A DNA stretch of 64,000 bases from Hyaloraphidium curvatum (Eukaryota; Monoblepharomycota; Hyaloraphidiomycetes; Hyaloraphidiales; Hyaloraphidiaceae): positions 496,001 to 560,000 of the forward strand of contig JAIVFI010000018.1 in assembly GCA_025558095.1 (NCBI GenBank), written 5' to 3'. A model generated the notes under the pieces. It had not been told where the DNA came from. It saw only the letters and a list, made by a program, of their open reading frames with translations, and searched no databases. Positions 51,429-61,995 of this stretch are shown piece after piece. The position numbers and the translations under genes are program-made. Positions within the stretch are counted from its first letter, which is position 1. Each line of letters begins with the position of its first letter.

Positions 51429-52301
51429 ATGGCGCCCTCGGCCGTCTCGACGAACCCGGACGTCGTCCGCCCCGTCTGTGGGTCCCTCCTCTCGCGGCCG
51501 CGGATCCGGGCCAATGACCACCTCCCCCGGAGCCTTCGTCCACGCCGTCTTCGTGACCGGAAAGTACGACGAAATGCGGCAGTGGTACATCAACTTTTTG
51601 GGAGGTGCGTCGCGGCCGCGTCCAATCGCTGCTCGCGGCTCATTCCTCCGCCGTCCTCCTCGCGACTCAACCTTCCCGCTCCCCGCCCTCCTCCTCCCGG
51701 CCTCCAGCCAAACCGTCCCACGAGGACGGAAACCTCTGCTTCCTCTCCTACGACTCGGAGCACCACCGGATCGCCATCGCGCGCGGCCCGCCCGGGATGA
51801 AGCCCCGCGGGCCGGGCACCGCCGGGCTGGCGCACATCGCGTATTCCCACACCTCGCTGCGGCAGCTGGCCGACGCGTACGAGGAGAGGAAGAGGGTGGG
51901 GATCAGGCCGTTTTGGTGCGTGAACCACGGGGTGACGACGTCGATGGTGGGTTGCCGGTCCTGGCGTCGCGCGCGGGAGGGGAACGATCTGACGGGATCC
52001 GGAAGTACTACGCGGACCCGGATGGGAACCAGGTGGAGGTGCAGGTCGACCACTTTCCTTCGGCAGCCGACGCCAACGCCTACATGGTGAGTAGTCCACC
52101 GCGGTCGCGCGGTCGAGGCTCACGGCACCGCGGCAGATGAGCAAGGCCTTCTCGGTGAACCCCATCGGGGCCGACTACGACCCCGAGGAGTTCGTGCGCA
52201 AGGTCCGGGCGGGGGTCCCGGACGCCGAGATCATGAGGAGGCCGGACGTCGGGCCGAGGGACGCGAGATCGGTGCCCAGTCCGCAGGCGGCGAGGCTTTG
52301 A
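51429..52301 (+). CDS. VOC superfamily (glyoxalase/ring-cleaving dioxygenase-like) protein
   Basis: Protein of 201 aa from exons 51429-51477, 51533-51604, 51708-51946, 52006-52086 and 52137-52301. The fold signature is HAVFVTGKYDEMRQWYINFL at the N-terminus, HEDGNLCFLSYDSEHHRIAI, GLAHIAYSHTSLRQLADAYE and YYADPDGNQVEVQVDHF, which is the vicinal-oxygen-chelate layout; candidate metal ligands are His at the first and third blocks and Glu in QVEVQV. It resembles fungal biphenyl-2,3-diol dioxygenase-like proteins, but the substrate is open. Last exon is a polar tail of 54 residues. The splice sum is a multiple of three. Confidence 0.8.
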
Positions 52302-53039
52302 GTCGAGATGGAGTCCAGTGTTATGTTGCTCGCTGGAGTCGTATGTGAACTGTTCTATCTAACTCTCTAGCTTCGCCCTTGACGCCTCCGGCATCCCATA
52401 CTCCGCTCCGTCCCGAACAGCGACACATCCGCCAATCCGCCATCAGCATGGCCCATCCGACTCAGCCTGTCTCACTCCGGCCAACGGGTCTGTCCACCTC
52501 AACCGCTTCGCCCCGGCCCCGATCGCGGTTCCGTTCTGCTTCGCACCCGGCCCGGCCCCGTGCTCACTCTCCGCGCTCCGACCCGGCGTGCCTGGGCCCA
52601 GATCCGCCGGGGAGGTGGCGCCGCGCTGCCTGCTCGGGGATCGACGGAAGCGGAGCCAGGGGTAGGGGAGGCCTGAGGCCTGCGAAGAGGTTGATTGTCG
52701 CGCGGTCGAAGCGGGGTGCCGTGTCGGCGGCCTCGGGCGCCGCTGGCACCTAAGATTGGTCGCGATGAGATTGGCTGCGCGGGTGGCATGAATAGAGGGT
52801 ACCTTGGCTTTGCCCGGGGACCGGGGCACGGCAGGGTTGCCCGAGTTGGCCCCCGCGGAACGCAAGAGATCGGTCCCGGCGATCGTCGGCGCGAGCTCCA
52901 CGTGGGGACATTGGGAAGGAAGAGCGTTCTGATGTTTGGATGCGGGGCCCGAAGCGGCGGCGTCGACCTCCTGCGGCTGGCGGCCGGCACGTCAGCGTTG
53001 GCCTCTGACTGGGGTGTTCCCTGGCCCGGCCCGGCGCGC

Positions 53040-53230
53040 ACCTCGTCCGCCCCTCCTCCCGCCCTCCACCGCTCGGACACCATCTCCTCTTCCGCGCGGA
53101 ACCCCAGCGCCTCCAGCCGCGCGCGGATCTCGCGCATGCGCGCCGCGTGGTGCTCTTGCGCGAGCGCGTGGTGGCCGTACGCGAGGAGGAGCTCCCGCAC
53201 GCGCGCGTCGTCGAGGGGCGCGCCGGACAT
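53040..53230 (-). CDS. possible first exon of a small helical protein
   Basis: Reading from the ATG at 53230 gives MSGAPLDDARVRELLLAYGH and a further 45 charged, helical residues up to SERWRAGGGADE, where a GTGCGC donor could follow. The pattern of charged and hydrophobic residues looks like coding sequence, but no convincing second exon was found and the frame becomes low complexity beyond. Treat as tentative. Confidence 0.3.
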
Positions 53231-53800
53231 GGCGGTCGTGCGGCGTCGGCGGAGGCACGCGCGGGAAGGGGACGGAGGGGCTTGACAGGTTGACGGGACC
53301 GAGGTCGCAGCTCCCATTTGCAGAGGCGTTGGTTAAAAGACTCCAATCCATTCCAGCTCCATATCGCTGTGCGCGACACGAACGACATCGTCACATCTCG
53401 GCGGCTAGCCGCGGCCATGGCCGGGTCATCGACGGAGACAAGGGGGAGCTCGAGTGCGCAGGAGTTGGAGGGAAGAGCAGGCCGCACGATCGCCTTCGTG
53501 CCCAAGCGGCACCGTTCACACGGAGTGACGTCCAGCATGCGCCCCATCGAACGGATTCTGGGCGCGGGAAATCGCGGGCCGCGGGCGGGGTCATGGATCC
53601 CGGGTCCAACTTTTGCCGCGCGCAAGGGCGCCACGGGCCATGTTTCCGGGTTCCGCCCGGTGCCTTGAAAAGGGTCTAGCCGGCAACGCGCATCAATGCG
53701 GCCTTCCACGTCTGATTTACCGCCCGGCTGCCAGCTGGTGCGTTTCCCGGCGCGGCGACGAGTGCGCGCGGGCTAACCGCAGCTCGCAGTGAAGCCAGCC

Positions 53801-54864
53801 ATGTCGCTCGCCGAGCCCTTCATCCAGCCCGAGTACCACCTCTCTTCCCTCGCCACCACCTCGTTCTACGACCCCTCCGTTACATACGTCTGGGGCCGGT
53901 ACTCGTGCGTCGCGGGCGTCTATCCCTTCCACGTTGCTTGCGCCTATGCCGCCATGGTAGCCGGCATCGGCTGCCTCCTCAGCCGGGCGGGGCCCCTTCT
54001 CAAGCCCGCGCACGCCTGGTTCGGCAAAGTTTACTTCGTTGCGATGCTGTGGGTCTGCGGGACCGGGATCGTGATGTGGGTGTCCCCCAGAGGCGTGGCT
54101 GCGTTCCGCCTCGGCCGCGCTGACCGCCAAATCCCCGGACATGCAGTCACAACACCGGCCTCCCTGGGCCCGTCATCTGGAGCTTCGTTTTTGTTCTCGG
54201 GGGCATGTGCCTCGGCTGGCCTTTTGCCATCGTGCACCGTGCGCTCCTCCGCTCGCGGGCCGCCGCCAACGTCGCCCGCCGCCTCGCGGAGCAGCCCGAC
54301 CCGTTCGCGGCCGGCGCGCCGGATCTCGACAGGCTGATCGCGGCCGAGATGGTCGCGATAGAGGGAGGCAAGTCCTGGGTGGCCAGGGTGTTTTCGCTCA
54401 AGTCGGCGCACGGCGCGCTCATGGTCGTCAGCTGGGGCAACATGATGGGCAGAATCGGGGTGACCAACGTCGCCGCGCCGTTCTCTTGGTGAGTACTGCT
54501 CCGCATCCGCATCCATCCGTACCAACTTTGTTCCTCCAGTTTCACCTACCCGTTCTACAAGCCCTTCGACGTGCAGTACTTCAATGGCACCACCCAGCCC
54601 CTCACACCCCTCCCGTACGAGTACCCGAACCCTGCCGTGCTCCCCTGGACCACGTTGGGTGTGGGAGGGTTCCTGGCGGCGCTCAGCGTCGGGTTCGTCC
54701 TCCTTTCGCTCCTGGTCGCCGCGGTCTGGGTGGCTGCGGACAAGGCGATCGCAAACAGGAGGGCAGCCAGGGCCAAAGCCGAGGCGATGGAGAGGAAGGC
54801 GACCGAAACTACCGCGGCGCAGGAGATGGGCGCGCGCCCGGCGGAGGAGGGCGCGAAGGAATGA
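53801..54864 (+). CDS. multi-pass membrane protein (DUF2306-like)
   Basis: Protein of 313 aa in exons 53801-54075, 54147-54488 and 54540-54864. Hydrophobic helices include YPFHVACAYAAMVAGIGCLL, WFGKVYFVAMLWVCGTGIVM, PVIWSFVFVLGGMCLGWPFA and a final LAALSVGFVLLSLLVAAVWV, the spacing of four or more membrane passes. A polar block RRLAEQPDPFAAGAPDLDRL lies between. The pattern of His before the second helix (PAHAWFGKVYF) resembles DUF2306 membrane proteins, but I am not sure. The C-terminus is Lys/Glu-rich and cytosolic. No enzymatic motif. The start at 53801 fits the amphipathic N-terminus. Confidence 0.65.
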
Positions 54865-54951
54865 TCTGTGCAGTTAGCGGTTTCGATCCCGAGGAATATG
54901 CCATCCCAGTGTGATTTATTGGCCATGTCAGAATGCCATTCCGGTTGTCGG

Positions 54952-55884
54952 TCAGATCTTCGCGCCCTTCCGTCCCGCCCCGATCGCGCCGCCAAAGATC
55001 CCCCTCTCCCTTACCCGCCGCGCGAACGCTTTCCCCGACACCCCGTCCGGGTCCTCCCTCGCCATCCGATCCAGCTCCTCCGCGTCGTGGCCCACCAGGA
55101 TCCTGCTCTTGCCTGCCAACACCCCCTCCAGGATGATCCGCGCCGCCTCCTCGGCGCTCGTCGGAGCCGACTCGGCGAACCCGGCGCCGTCCGCGGTGCC
55201 CTTGCCCTGCAGCAGCGCGGTGTTTGCCGGGATCGAGGTCGCAACGTGGCCGGGGAGCACGACGGAGGTGCCGACGTGGGGCGCGTGCAGCCGGCAGTCG
55301 GCCGCCAGGGATTCGGCAAAGGACTTGACGGCGGCCTTGGCGGAGGTGTAGGCGGTGGTCGTGGGCCAGAAGACGGCGGAACTAAAGGCGGGAAGGTCAA
55401 CGGGGCGAACGACGGGCCGCGGACGCCGCGGTGCCGACCTCGACGTGCAGACCACGTGTGCCTCGGGCGCCGCGGCCAGCAGCTCCAGAAAGGTCCGCAC
55501 GCCGTAGTACGTCCCGAACCAGCTGATCCCGAAGCACCTTTCCCACTCCTCCCTCGGCGTCGAGAACATCGACGCGCCGCCGCCGATCCCGGCGTTGAGG
55601 AATAGCAAATGGACGCACTTTGCCCCGTGCTCCGCGAGCGCCTCGGCGCGGAACCGCAGCCAGTCCTCCTCCCTGGACACGTCGGCCGCGTGGCCCGTGA
55701 TTCTGGTGCCCGGGGCGGCGGCGGCCCGCGCGATGCGGAGGGTGTCGGCGAGCGAGTCGGCGCGGACGTCGCAGAAGGCCACGGAGCAACCCTTCGAGGC
55801 GAGCTGGGCGACGAGCTGCCGGCCCATGCCGGAGCCGCCGCCAGAGACGACGGCGAGCTTGTCGGAGAAGGATTTGACGGGCAT
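54952..55884 (-). CDS. short-chain dehydrogenase/reductase (SDR)
   Basis: NAD(P)-dependent SDR of 291 aa; exons 55884-55439 and 55381-54952. Cofactor motif SGGGSGMGRQL, Asp at FCDVRADSL (NAD-type selection possible), HLLFLNAGIGGG (NAG), and the catalytic Ser-Tyr-Lys as CTSSSAV with AYTSAKAAVKSF, where the Ser is rebuilt across the 57-nt intron. The lid region after it (LPGHVATSIPANTALL) is standard. The Ser-Tyr-Lys set is complete, so it should be active; substrate unknown. Its last 270 nt were copied to 45593-45847. Downstream of a convergent membrane protein gene. Confidence 0.88.
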   Translation of the reverse strand: MPVKSFSDKLAVVSGGGSGMGRQLVAQLASKGCSVAFCDVRADSLADTLRIARAAAAPGTRITGHAADVSREEDWLRFRAEALAEHGAKCVHLLFLNAGIGGGASMFSTPREEWERCFGISWFGTYYGVRTFLELLAAAPEAHVVCTSRSAPRRPRPVVRPVDLPAFSSAVFWPTTTAYTSAKAAVKSFAESLAADCRLHAPHVGTSVVLPGHVATSIPANTALLQGKGTADGAGFAESAPTSAEEAARIILEGVLAGKSRILVGHDAEELDRMAREDPDGVSGKAFARRVRERGIFGGAIGAGRKGAKI

Positions 55885-56129
55885 TTCCTCGGGAACGCGG
55901 TGTGGTGGGAGACAGTAGTGCGTCGCGCTTTTGACGCGCCCCTTGGAGTTGTCGGCCCGCTTCCGCCCGCCGTCGTGCGCTGCTTGGCGCCGCCAGTGTC
56001 CATAACATGCCGCTCCCGGCACTATTAGGGCGACATAGGACCTCCTTGCCATCGCATGGTGGATTCGGCCTGCGCCAGCCTGCACGGCCTCCGGTCGGAA
56101 CCCCAACCCCCCGCGCCCCAGCGCCCACG

Positions 56130-57125
56130 ACGATGCCGCGGATGCAGGCGGGTACGCTTCGGCGCCCTGTTCGGCATTTGCGCCATTGTCCCGACGTTCG
56201 CGCAGCCGCAGGACCGGGATCCGGCGGTGCCTTCTTCCGCAACACCCACCTCCGGCCATGTACTTTCACATGGCGACGCCGCAGAGGTCGGCGGATGTAA
56301 CCCCGTGCTTTCCCCGGCATTTTGGTCCCTGTACCGACCCATTCGCAGCCGCAGGGCGATAGCGAACGACGCCGCTTTCCGAAACCGCCGCCTCCGGCCG
56401 CGCGCTTTCACATGGTGACGCTACGGAGGTCAGCGGGCATCATCCCGTACTCTTTGTGGCATCGTGATGCTTATGCAGACCCGCTCGCAGCCGCAGGGCG
56501 ATATCGAGCGACGCCGCTTTCCGAAACCCCCGTCTCCGGCCACGTGCTTTCACATGATGACGCTGCGGAGGTCAGCGGGCATCATCCCGTACTCTTTGTG
56601 GCATCGTGATGCTTATGCAGACCCGCTCGCAGCCGCAGGGCGATATCGAGCGACGCCGCTTTCCGAAACCGCCGCCTCCGGCCCCGGGCTTCCCCATGGC
56701 GACGCTGTGGAGGGCGGCGGGCATCATCCCGCGCCCTCCGTGGCATTTTGGAGCTTATGAAGACACGCTCGCAGTCGCAGGAGCGGATCCGGAGGTGCCC
56801 TCTTCGGCAACCCCCACCTTCGGCCACGTGCTTTCACATGGTGACGCTGCGGAGGTCGGCGGGTACCCTCCCGTGCTTTTCTCGGTATTTGTGCCCCTAA
56901 TCCGACCCGCTTGCAGTCGCAGGGCGATATCGAGCAACGCCGCTTTACGCAACCGCCTGCTCGGGCACTTTTTGCCCGATACTGACGCTGCAGAGGTCGG
57001 TGGGCATCATCTCGGGCTCTTCTTGGCATCTTTACCCTCGTGCCGACGCGCTTGTCATCGCAGGGTGAGGTGCAGCGGTGCCCGGCCACGAGACCCCCTC
57101 TTTCGGGCCCAGTGCTGATGCCCGA
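56130..57125 (+). repeat. tandem array of about seven 142-bp units
   Basis: The anchor CGCAGCCGCAGG or close variants recurs at 56201, 56344, 56486, 56628, 56770, 56912 and 57053, spaced 143, 142, 142, 142, 142 and 141. Units 2 and 3 share identical 3' halves, a sign of recent duplication; outer units have diverged. Most units hold the E-box-like CCACGTG or a variant followed by CTTTCACATG. The period is not a multiple of three, so no conserved frame runs across it. Confidence 0.93.
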
Positions 57126-57304
57126 TGCGGGCGCCGGGCTCGGGAATGAAGCAGATGTGCCGAGCCGACATGGGAACAGAAAACAGCCAAATGATCAATC
57201 GAATGAAGCATGGTGGATCGTGCGCGATGATGCAATTCACGGTTCGTACAGCATGCATCGATTCATCCCACTGTTTCCTCTCCTCGCCTTGCCCGCATCC
57301 ACCC

Positions 57305-58915
57305 TCAAGAGACCGGGCAGAAGCTCTCGACTGTGAGAAACACGCCCAGCCCCCTCAACACGCTCCACATGGCCACCCCCAGCGTCACCAGCGTCGCCAG
57401 CACCGTCCTCACGCCGCCGTAGGTGACCGGAAACCCCAGCATCCTCGCCCTGTACCCGTCCAGGTCGCGGAACGACGCGATCACGCGGTCGTGCCGCTCC
57501 AGCTCCGCGGGGAGAGGGGCACCAGGGGGAAGGCCGAGGCTCGCGGTGCGGAGGGCGCGCTGGGCGTCGGTGTAGACCAGGGAGACGGTGGAGATGAGGT
57601 CGTTGCGGGAGGCGAGGTTGACGGCGCCGAGAACGACAATCAGCAGGTAGAGCAAGAGCCAGAGGAGCAGCCAGAGAGGTATGCAGGATCCGGCGACCTA
57701 AAGGCGCGATCGGTTGGACCTCGGGAGTAGGACGCGCAAAACATGAGCCACGCACCACGTTGGCGATGATGGCGACGATCGTGGCCGGCAACTGGATGAG
57801 CAAGATGCTGGCATTGAAAATTGAATTGTCCTGGATCGACTGGCCCCGGCAAAAGTCGGCGAACCGGCGGTGCAGGTGCACATACAGCCACTGCGCGCCC
57901 TTCCTCGACAAAGCGTCAGCGTTCGCGTGCCCATCGGGGTCGCTCCTGGTCTCCCCATTGGTCGTCCCCAGCAGAGAATCCAGCAGTGATCGCATCGCCA
58001 GGGTCGTAGCACGGTGATGCAGCCTCGTTGCCAGCTTGTCGTACGCGACGTTGCGGTGAAACAGAAAGCGGGAAAACGTGCCAGGAACAACAGTAAGAAC
58101 GAAAGTAATCAGGGCTAAATGCAGAAGCAGTCAGAATTGGTCATCTGCCAACCGGGGAGCTACCCACCCCAAACAGCAGCAAGCAAGCAGCACCACCACG
58201 TGGACCAGAAGGCCTCGCGGAAGGTGACGATCGCGGTCCAAACGAGGCAAACACTCGAGGAGGCGAGAATCAACGAGTAGTGGCTTATGTCCAGAGCCAC
58301 CAAAAAGGCCGCGAGTGACTGCACGTTCCGCTGGCAGTCGCGGCATGGGCAGAGATGGTCCCCGGGGCCGTGCTCGACGAGGCGCGACCCCTTGGCACCG
58401 ATTTCCCGCGCCCCTTCTGACGCCGTCAGCTGCAACCAGCGGCAGAGTCCGGCAGGGGCAGCGAAATCCAGGGCGCGTGGGAGCGTTGGGTGCGCCATGG
58501 CTGCCATGCCGACCACCAGGTTCCCGCATGCGGCGAGCAGGCCCAGCGACGCCATGGCGACTCCGATCTGCCTGGCGCCGAAGCTCCCTTCGCTTAGCGC
58601 GGCGGACGCGCCCTGGATCGCCAGCGCGCTCGCGACCCAAAGCACCGACCGGGCAACGGTCCGCCACCCCGTCGTCGCCCACGCCCACGGCTCGCCGGCG
58701 GCGAGGGACGCGGCCAGGAGCAGCGCGGGATTCGTGAACGCGGCGAGCATGGCGGCCAGCGTGACCGGGTTCGCGTTCCGGAACTCGGCGCCGCGGTCGC
58801 TCGCCGCCTCGCCTTCCTCCCGGCCGAGAGCGAGGAAAGGCTGCCCGGCCGCCGGAAACAGAGCAACCCATTCCTCGGGTGTGAAATCGGCGTCGCACGG
58901 GGGCTCGCTTGCCAT
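57305..58915 (-). CDS. multi-pass membrane protein, family not recognised
   Basis: Three exons (58915-58168, 58114-57756, 57697-57305) give 499 aa. The N-terminal 60 residues are acidic and cytosolic (EEWVALFPAAGQPFLALGRE). Hydrophobic helices follow, including FTNPALLLAASLAAG, VAMASLGLLAACGNLVVG, CLLAAVWGALITFVLTVVPG, LLIQLPATIVAIIANVVAG and PLWLLLWLLLYLLIVVLGA, then VRTVLATLVTLGVAM near the end, about seven to eight passes. A cytosolic loop has CPCRDCQRNVQ (four Cys near), possibly a small metal site. No transporter or channel signature could be assigned. The exon joints merge two apparent frames into one continuous protein. Confidence 0.65.
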
Positions 58916-59029
58916 CTGTAGAAGATGTGGAGTGTTTCTCGGGCGGCGGAGCTGACTCGGGAATGCGTACCCCGGCGGGCAGCCCTGCTCCCCCGCATCT
59001 GCTTCTGCTTCCCCCGATCACCATGCCAC

Positions 59030-59565
59030 GGAGGTGGCACTCGAGCATCCCGATCGCGGGACCATCAACACGGACCATCGCTGCGACGCCTACGTGTGGC
59101 TCCTCAACTCGTCCTCTTCGGTGGTTCATCGACATCTCGGTCACGTAGCTTGCGGCCGCAGAGGCGCGCTATCTTGCGAAGAACCGGCACTACCAGCGCT
59201 ACTACCTGATCGGGACCAACACTCCGACCTCTCTCGTTCCCACAGTGATGGAATCTCCAGGGACCTTCCATCCCGAGTTCGAGCGGCTTCTTCAACAGCT
59301 CTCTCTCCTCGCCTTCCCCCGCGGCTCTGACCCTGACGGCCCCGGGGATGACATCGATGGGCTAAGGGCCCTCTTCATGACTTCGGCACGCCAGCGGCTT
59401 ACGGCGGCCCTGGTGCGCGGCACAGAACCCGTATTCCGACGCTGGGTCAATCTTTGCGTTCGCGGCAACGGCGGCGGCTCTGCGTGGAGGTTCTTCGAAC
59501 GGCCAGGACTCAGGATCGGGGTCGCTGCAGGGGGCGTCCACGGCGGCTGGAAGGGCGGCCGGTGA
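59030..59565 (+). mobile_element. decayed non-LTR reverse-transcriptase tail (remnant)
   Basis: Protein-level resemblance to the region C-terminal to the RT domain of LINE-type elements: frames spell RWFIDISVT, then AEARYLAKNRHYQRYYLIG, LVPTVMESPGTFHPEFERLL and SARQRLTAALVRGTEPVFRR, in the usual order (Asp-ended strand, Lys/Tyr-rich helix, Pro-Val-x-x-Ser-x-Gly, final helix with Arg-Leu-x-x-Ala-Leu-x-Arg-Gly). The frames are shifted and stop-interrupted, so it is not functional. Related sequence recurs at 61996-62418 (both have DDIDGLR). Identification is by pattern memory, not alignment. Confidence 0.4.
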
Positions 59566-59920
59566 GGTAAGTAGTCGGGTGGAGGGCACGGCTCAGTGGC
59601 TCTACGAGATGGAAGGGTAGATTTCCGGGGGCAGGGCTCCGCTTTTCGTGTATGTTGTCTTTGGAATGAGACGGGTGCCGATGGCCAGCCACGCTCGGCA
59701 TCCGACAGACGTAGGCGGCGCTGGTGACACCAGTGCCCTGAACCGGCGGTCCATCGCGGGTGTGGCAACGTAGAAGGCGCATCTTAGTTTACATAGTTTG
59801 GATCTGGTGATACATGAACCCCAGTGACAGGGAACCCCACTAGGAGATGAAAAGGTCGACGAGGCAAGCCCCGGGGCCCCGCGGTGCGCCCGAAACAGAA
59901 GTCGCTCCCGCGCCGTACAG

Positions 59921-60568
59921 TTAACTTTCCCCGCCAGTGCTGGGGCACCTCCCTGCGGTGCAGGTGCCGCCGTTGTCGCAACTGTTGAGGCAGGCGCCGC
60001 AGTGGACGCTGGAGGTCTGAAAGTCGACACAGGTGCCGTCGCACGGGGACAGACCCCCCGAGCACGTGAACGTGGCCTGCCTGCACGCGCCACTGAAGCA
60101 TTCTTCTGCGGGCTCGCACTTGAAGGCGTTGCACTTGCCGCCTACGGTGCCGGTCATCGTCAGTAAATCAGATCGGGAGGTGCGACAGCGGCGGACCCAC
60201 AGTGGCGCCACGAGGTCTGCAGGTCTGCACATTCGGCCGGCGTGCCGCGGTCCGAGTCGGCGGGGCACAAGTCTTGGCCGGTCGGGCAGGGGGCGTAGCG
60301 GCGGTACAGGCTGCCGCGGGGCCCCGCGGCCATGCGGACACACGCGACGTGGCCCTCGGGCGTGCCGGGGTAGGCGAACTCGCAAAAGGCGTCGGCGTCG
60401 CACTCGCCGCAGCTGCGGCGGTGGAGCACGACGGGCGCCGTGGTCGGACTGCGGGGGACGGCGGGCGGATCAGACGGCGCGCGGCCGGGGCAGCGGCGGG
60501 CGGACCCACGAGGCGGCAGCGCCAGCGACAAAGGCCGCGATCGCGGCGGTGAGGAGCAGGAGGCGCAT
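59921..60568 (-). CDS. secreted Cys-rich protein, paralogue of the 28738-30115 product
   Basis: Extracellular protein of 175 aa from exons 60568-60510, 60448-60201 and 60141-59921. Signal peptide MRLLLLTAAIAAFVAGAAAS. The first module, HRRSCGECDADAFCEFAYPG, then EGHVACVRM and SLYRRYAPC, matches the gene near 29 kb in spacing and sequence. The second half is a different Cys-rich region: CADLQTSWRHCGKC, CEPAEECFSGACRQ and CDGTCVDFQTSSVHCGAC, ending SCDNGGTCTAGRCP, similar to small disulphide repeats with Asp/Asn near Cys. No enzyme motif. Partner or substrate unknown. Confidence 0.72.
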
Positions 60569-61133
60569 CGTTCTGTTTATGGCGGTGCCTGTCCTCGAGG
60601 CGGTGTCCTCGATGGTGTTGCGCGGTTCCCGGGCGGCTGGATTCGTGCCGGATTCGTGTCCCCATCCCTGTCTCGAAACATTCCCCTGGGCGGCGAGATC
60701 GCGCGCCACGGCGTTCTTCGTGCGCCCGCGCAATCAAGGCGATGTCACAACCTTAACGCGCAGCGTTGACACGCATACGTGCACGATCGGCTGCTCGACG
60801 ACCCTCCATTTCCTGCCTATTGGAGGCTGGGTGGAAGAGGTGCCCACCACCCCTCTTTCGGACGCCCGTCCGCCCCGACGGCGCGCGTTAAGCTGCTTGG
60901 CACTTTTGGAGGGGGCAGAGCCGCTCTCAGCGGCGGAGGGAGGCCCGTGACGCGGCTGTTGTTGAGGGCGAAATCCCAGGATCGCGGCTAGTCCCTCGGG
61001 AGGGCTCCCGACTGACGTCACCAGGACACATCCGGCCGTGCGCCCACAGGGAGAAGGACGATCTGAGGTTTGGCATCGGAATGGACTTGCCGCGGTGAGC
61101 GCTTGCCTTTCCGCTCCGAGGTCGGGCGCAGGG
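60569..61133. other. intergenic region
   Basis: Divergent upstream region of the secreted Cys-rich gene and the amber-split gene. No RNA gene or repeat recognised. Confidence 0.5.
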
Positions 61134-61667
61134 ATGCGTCCCAAACCCATCGACCTCACTGCCAGCGCCCGCGCATCCTCCGCCACCCTCTCGGACGAGG
61201 CCGCGGGCACCACGGCCCTTCCCCCCATGCCCGCCACCCCGGACCGCAACTTTTTCCCCCGTGCCTTCTCCTCCGGACGCATCCGCCCAATGAGCGTCGA
61301 CAACCCGTGGAAATCCCCCTCGGCGGAAGAGCTCGAATCCATGATCGGCCTCTAGCGGCTCAAGCACCAGCCCTCCTTCGACGATGCGCACCCGGGCTCC
61401 CGCTCCGCCGCCTCCCCCACCCTGCGGCGATCGGCCGACCCGGCCCCCAAGTTCCCGCAGCGCGCGCGCACCCTCTCCGAGATCCCCGGGCGCGGCTCGT
61501 CCGGTGCGGTTTCGGCGTTCACGGCCGGCCTGACAAGCCCGGTGCACTCGGCGACGGGGGGGTTCGTGCGGATGACGCCGAGCCCGCTGAGGTCGTCGCC
61601 GCTGGCGGCGCTGGCGAGGGAGTGGAGAGAGAGGGCGGCGGGCAGGAACGGGTCGCCGACACACTGA
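61134..61667 (+). CDS. Ser/Pro-rich protein split by an in-frame TAG codon
   Basis: One reading frame from the ATG at 61134 to a TGA at 61665, interrupted only by TAG at 61353-61355. Before it: PATPDRNFFPRAFSSGRIRP, MSVDNPWKSPSAEELESMIG. After it the same frame runs 103 codons with similar composition: [54 protein letters not shown]. The Ser-Pro and Arg-x-x-Ser style (LRRSADP, RTLSE) suggests a phosphorylated, disordered protein. There is no GT-AG intron that removes the TAG. Alternatives are a nonsense allele, readthrough, or a sequence error. Family not recognised. Confidence 0.45.
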
Positions 61668-61995
61668 TGGCTGGGATGGTTTTGGCTTCGAGGGAGGTGT
61701 GCATGGAGATTGTGGGTCTTGGGCTTTTGCGAGGACGTGTAGAGTAAATACCCCGTGCGGCGCGCTGATAGTGCGGCATCTGTACATCTGTATATGTTGA
61801 TTGACTTGATTCAACGAGCATGTATCGAGAGTGAGGACGAGATCATTCCGCCGTCACCTCGATGCGGGCTCGCAGAACCGCCGGTCGCGTGGCGCAATGC
61901 AGCACCTTTGTGCATCCCGAATGATCTTTCTCGACGGAGTCGAATAGTGGCAGTCGCCGCTCGTCCGAATAGACACTGATCGAGGCCGCCGAGTA

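Noticed and set aside
56130-57125. CRISPR array
   Set aside because: Units are contiguous 142-bp tandem repeats without spacers, in a eukaryotic context.
57305-58915. Two or three separate small membrane genes
   Set aside because: GT-AG introns at 58167-58115 and 57755-57698 join the frames into one continuous 499-aa protein.
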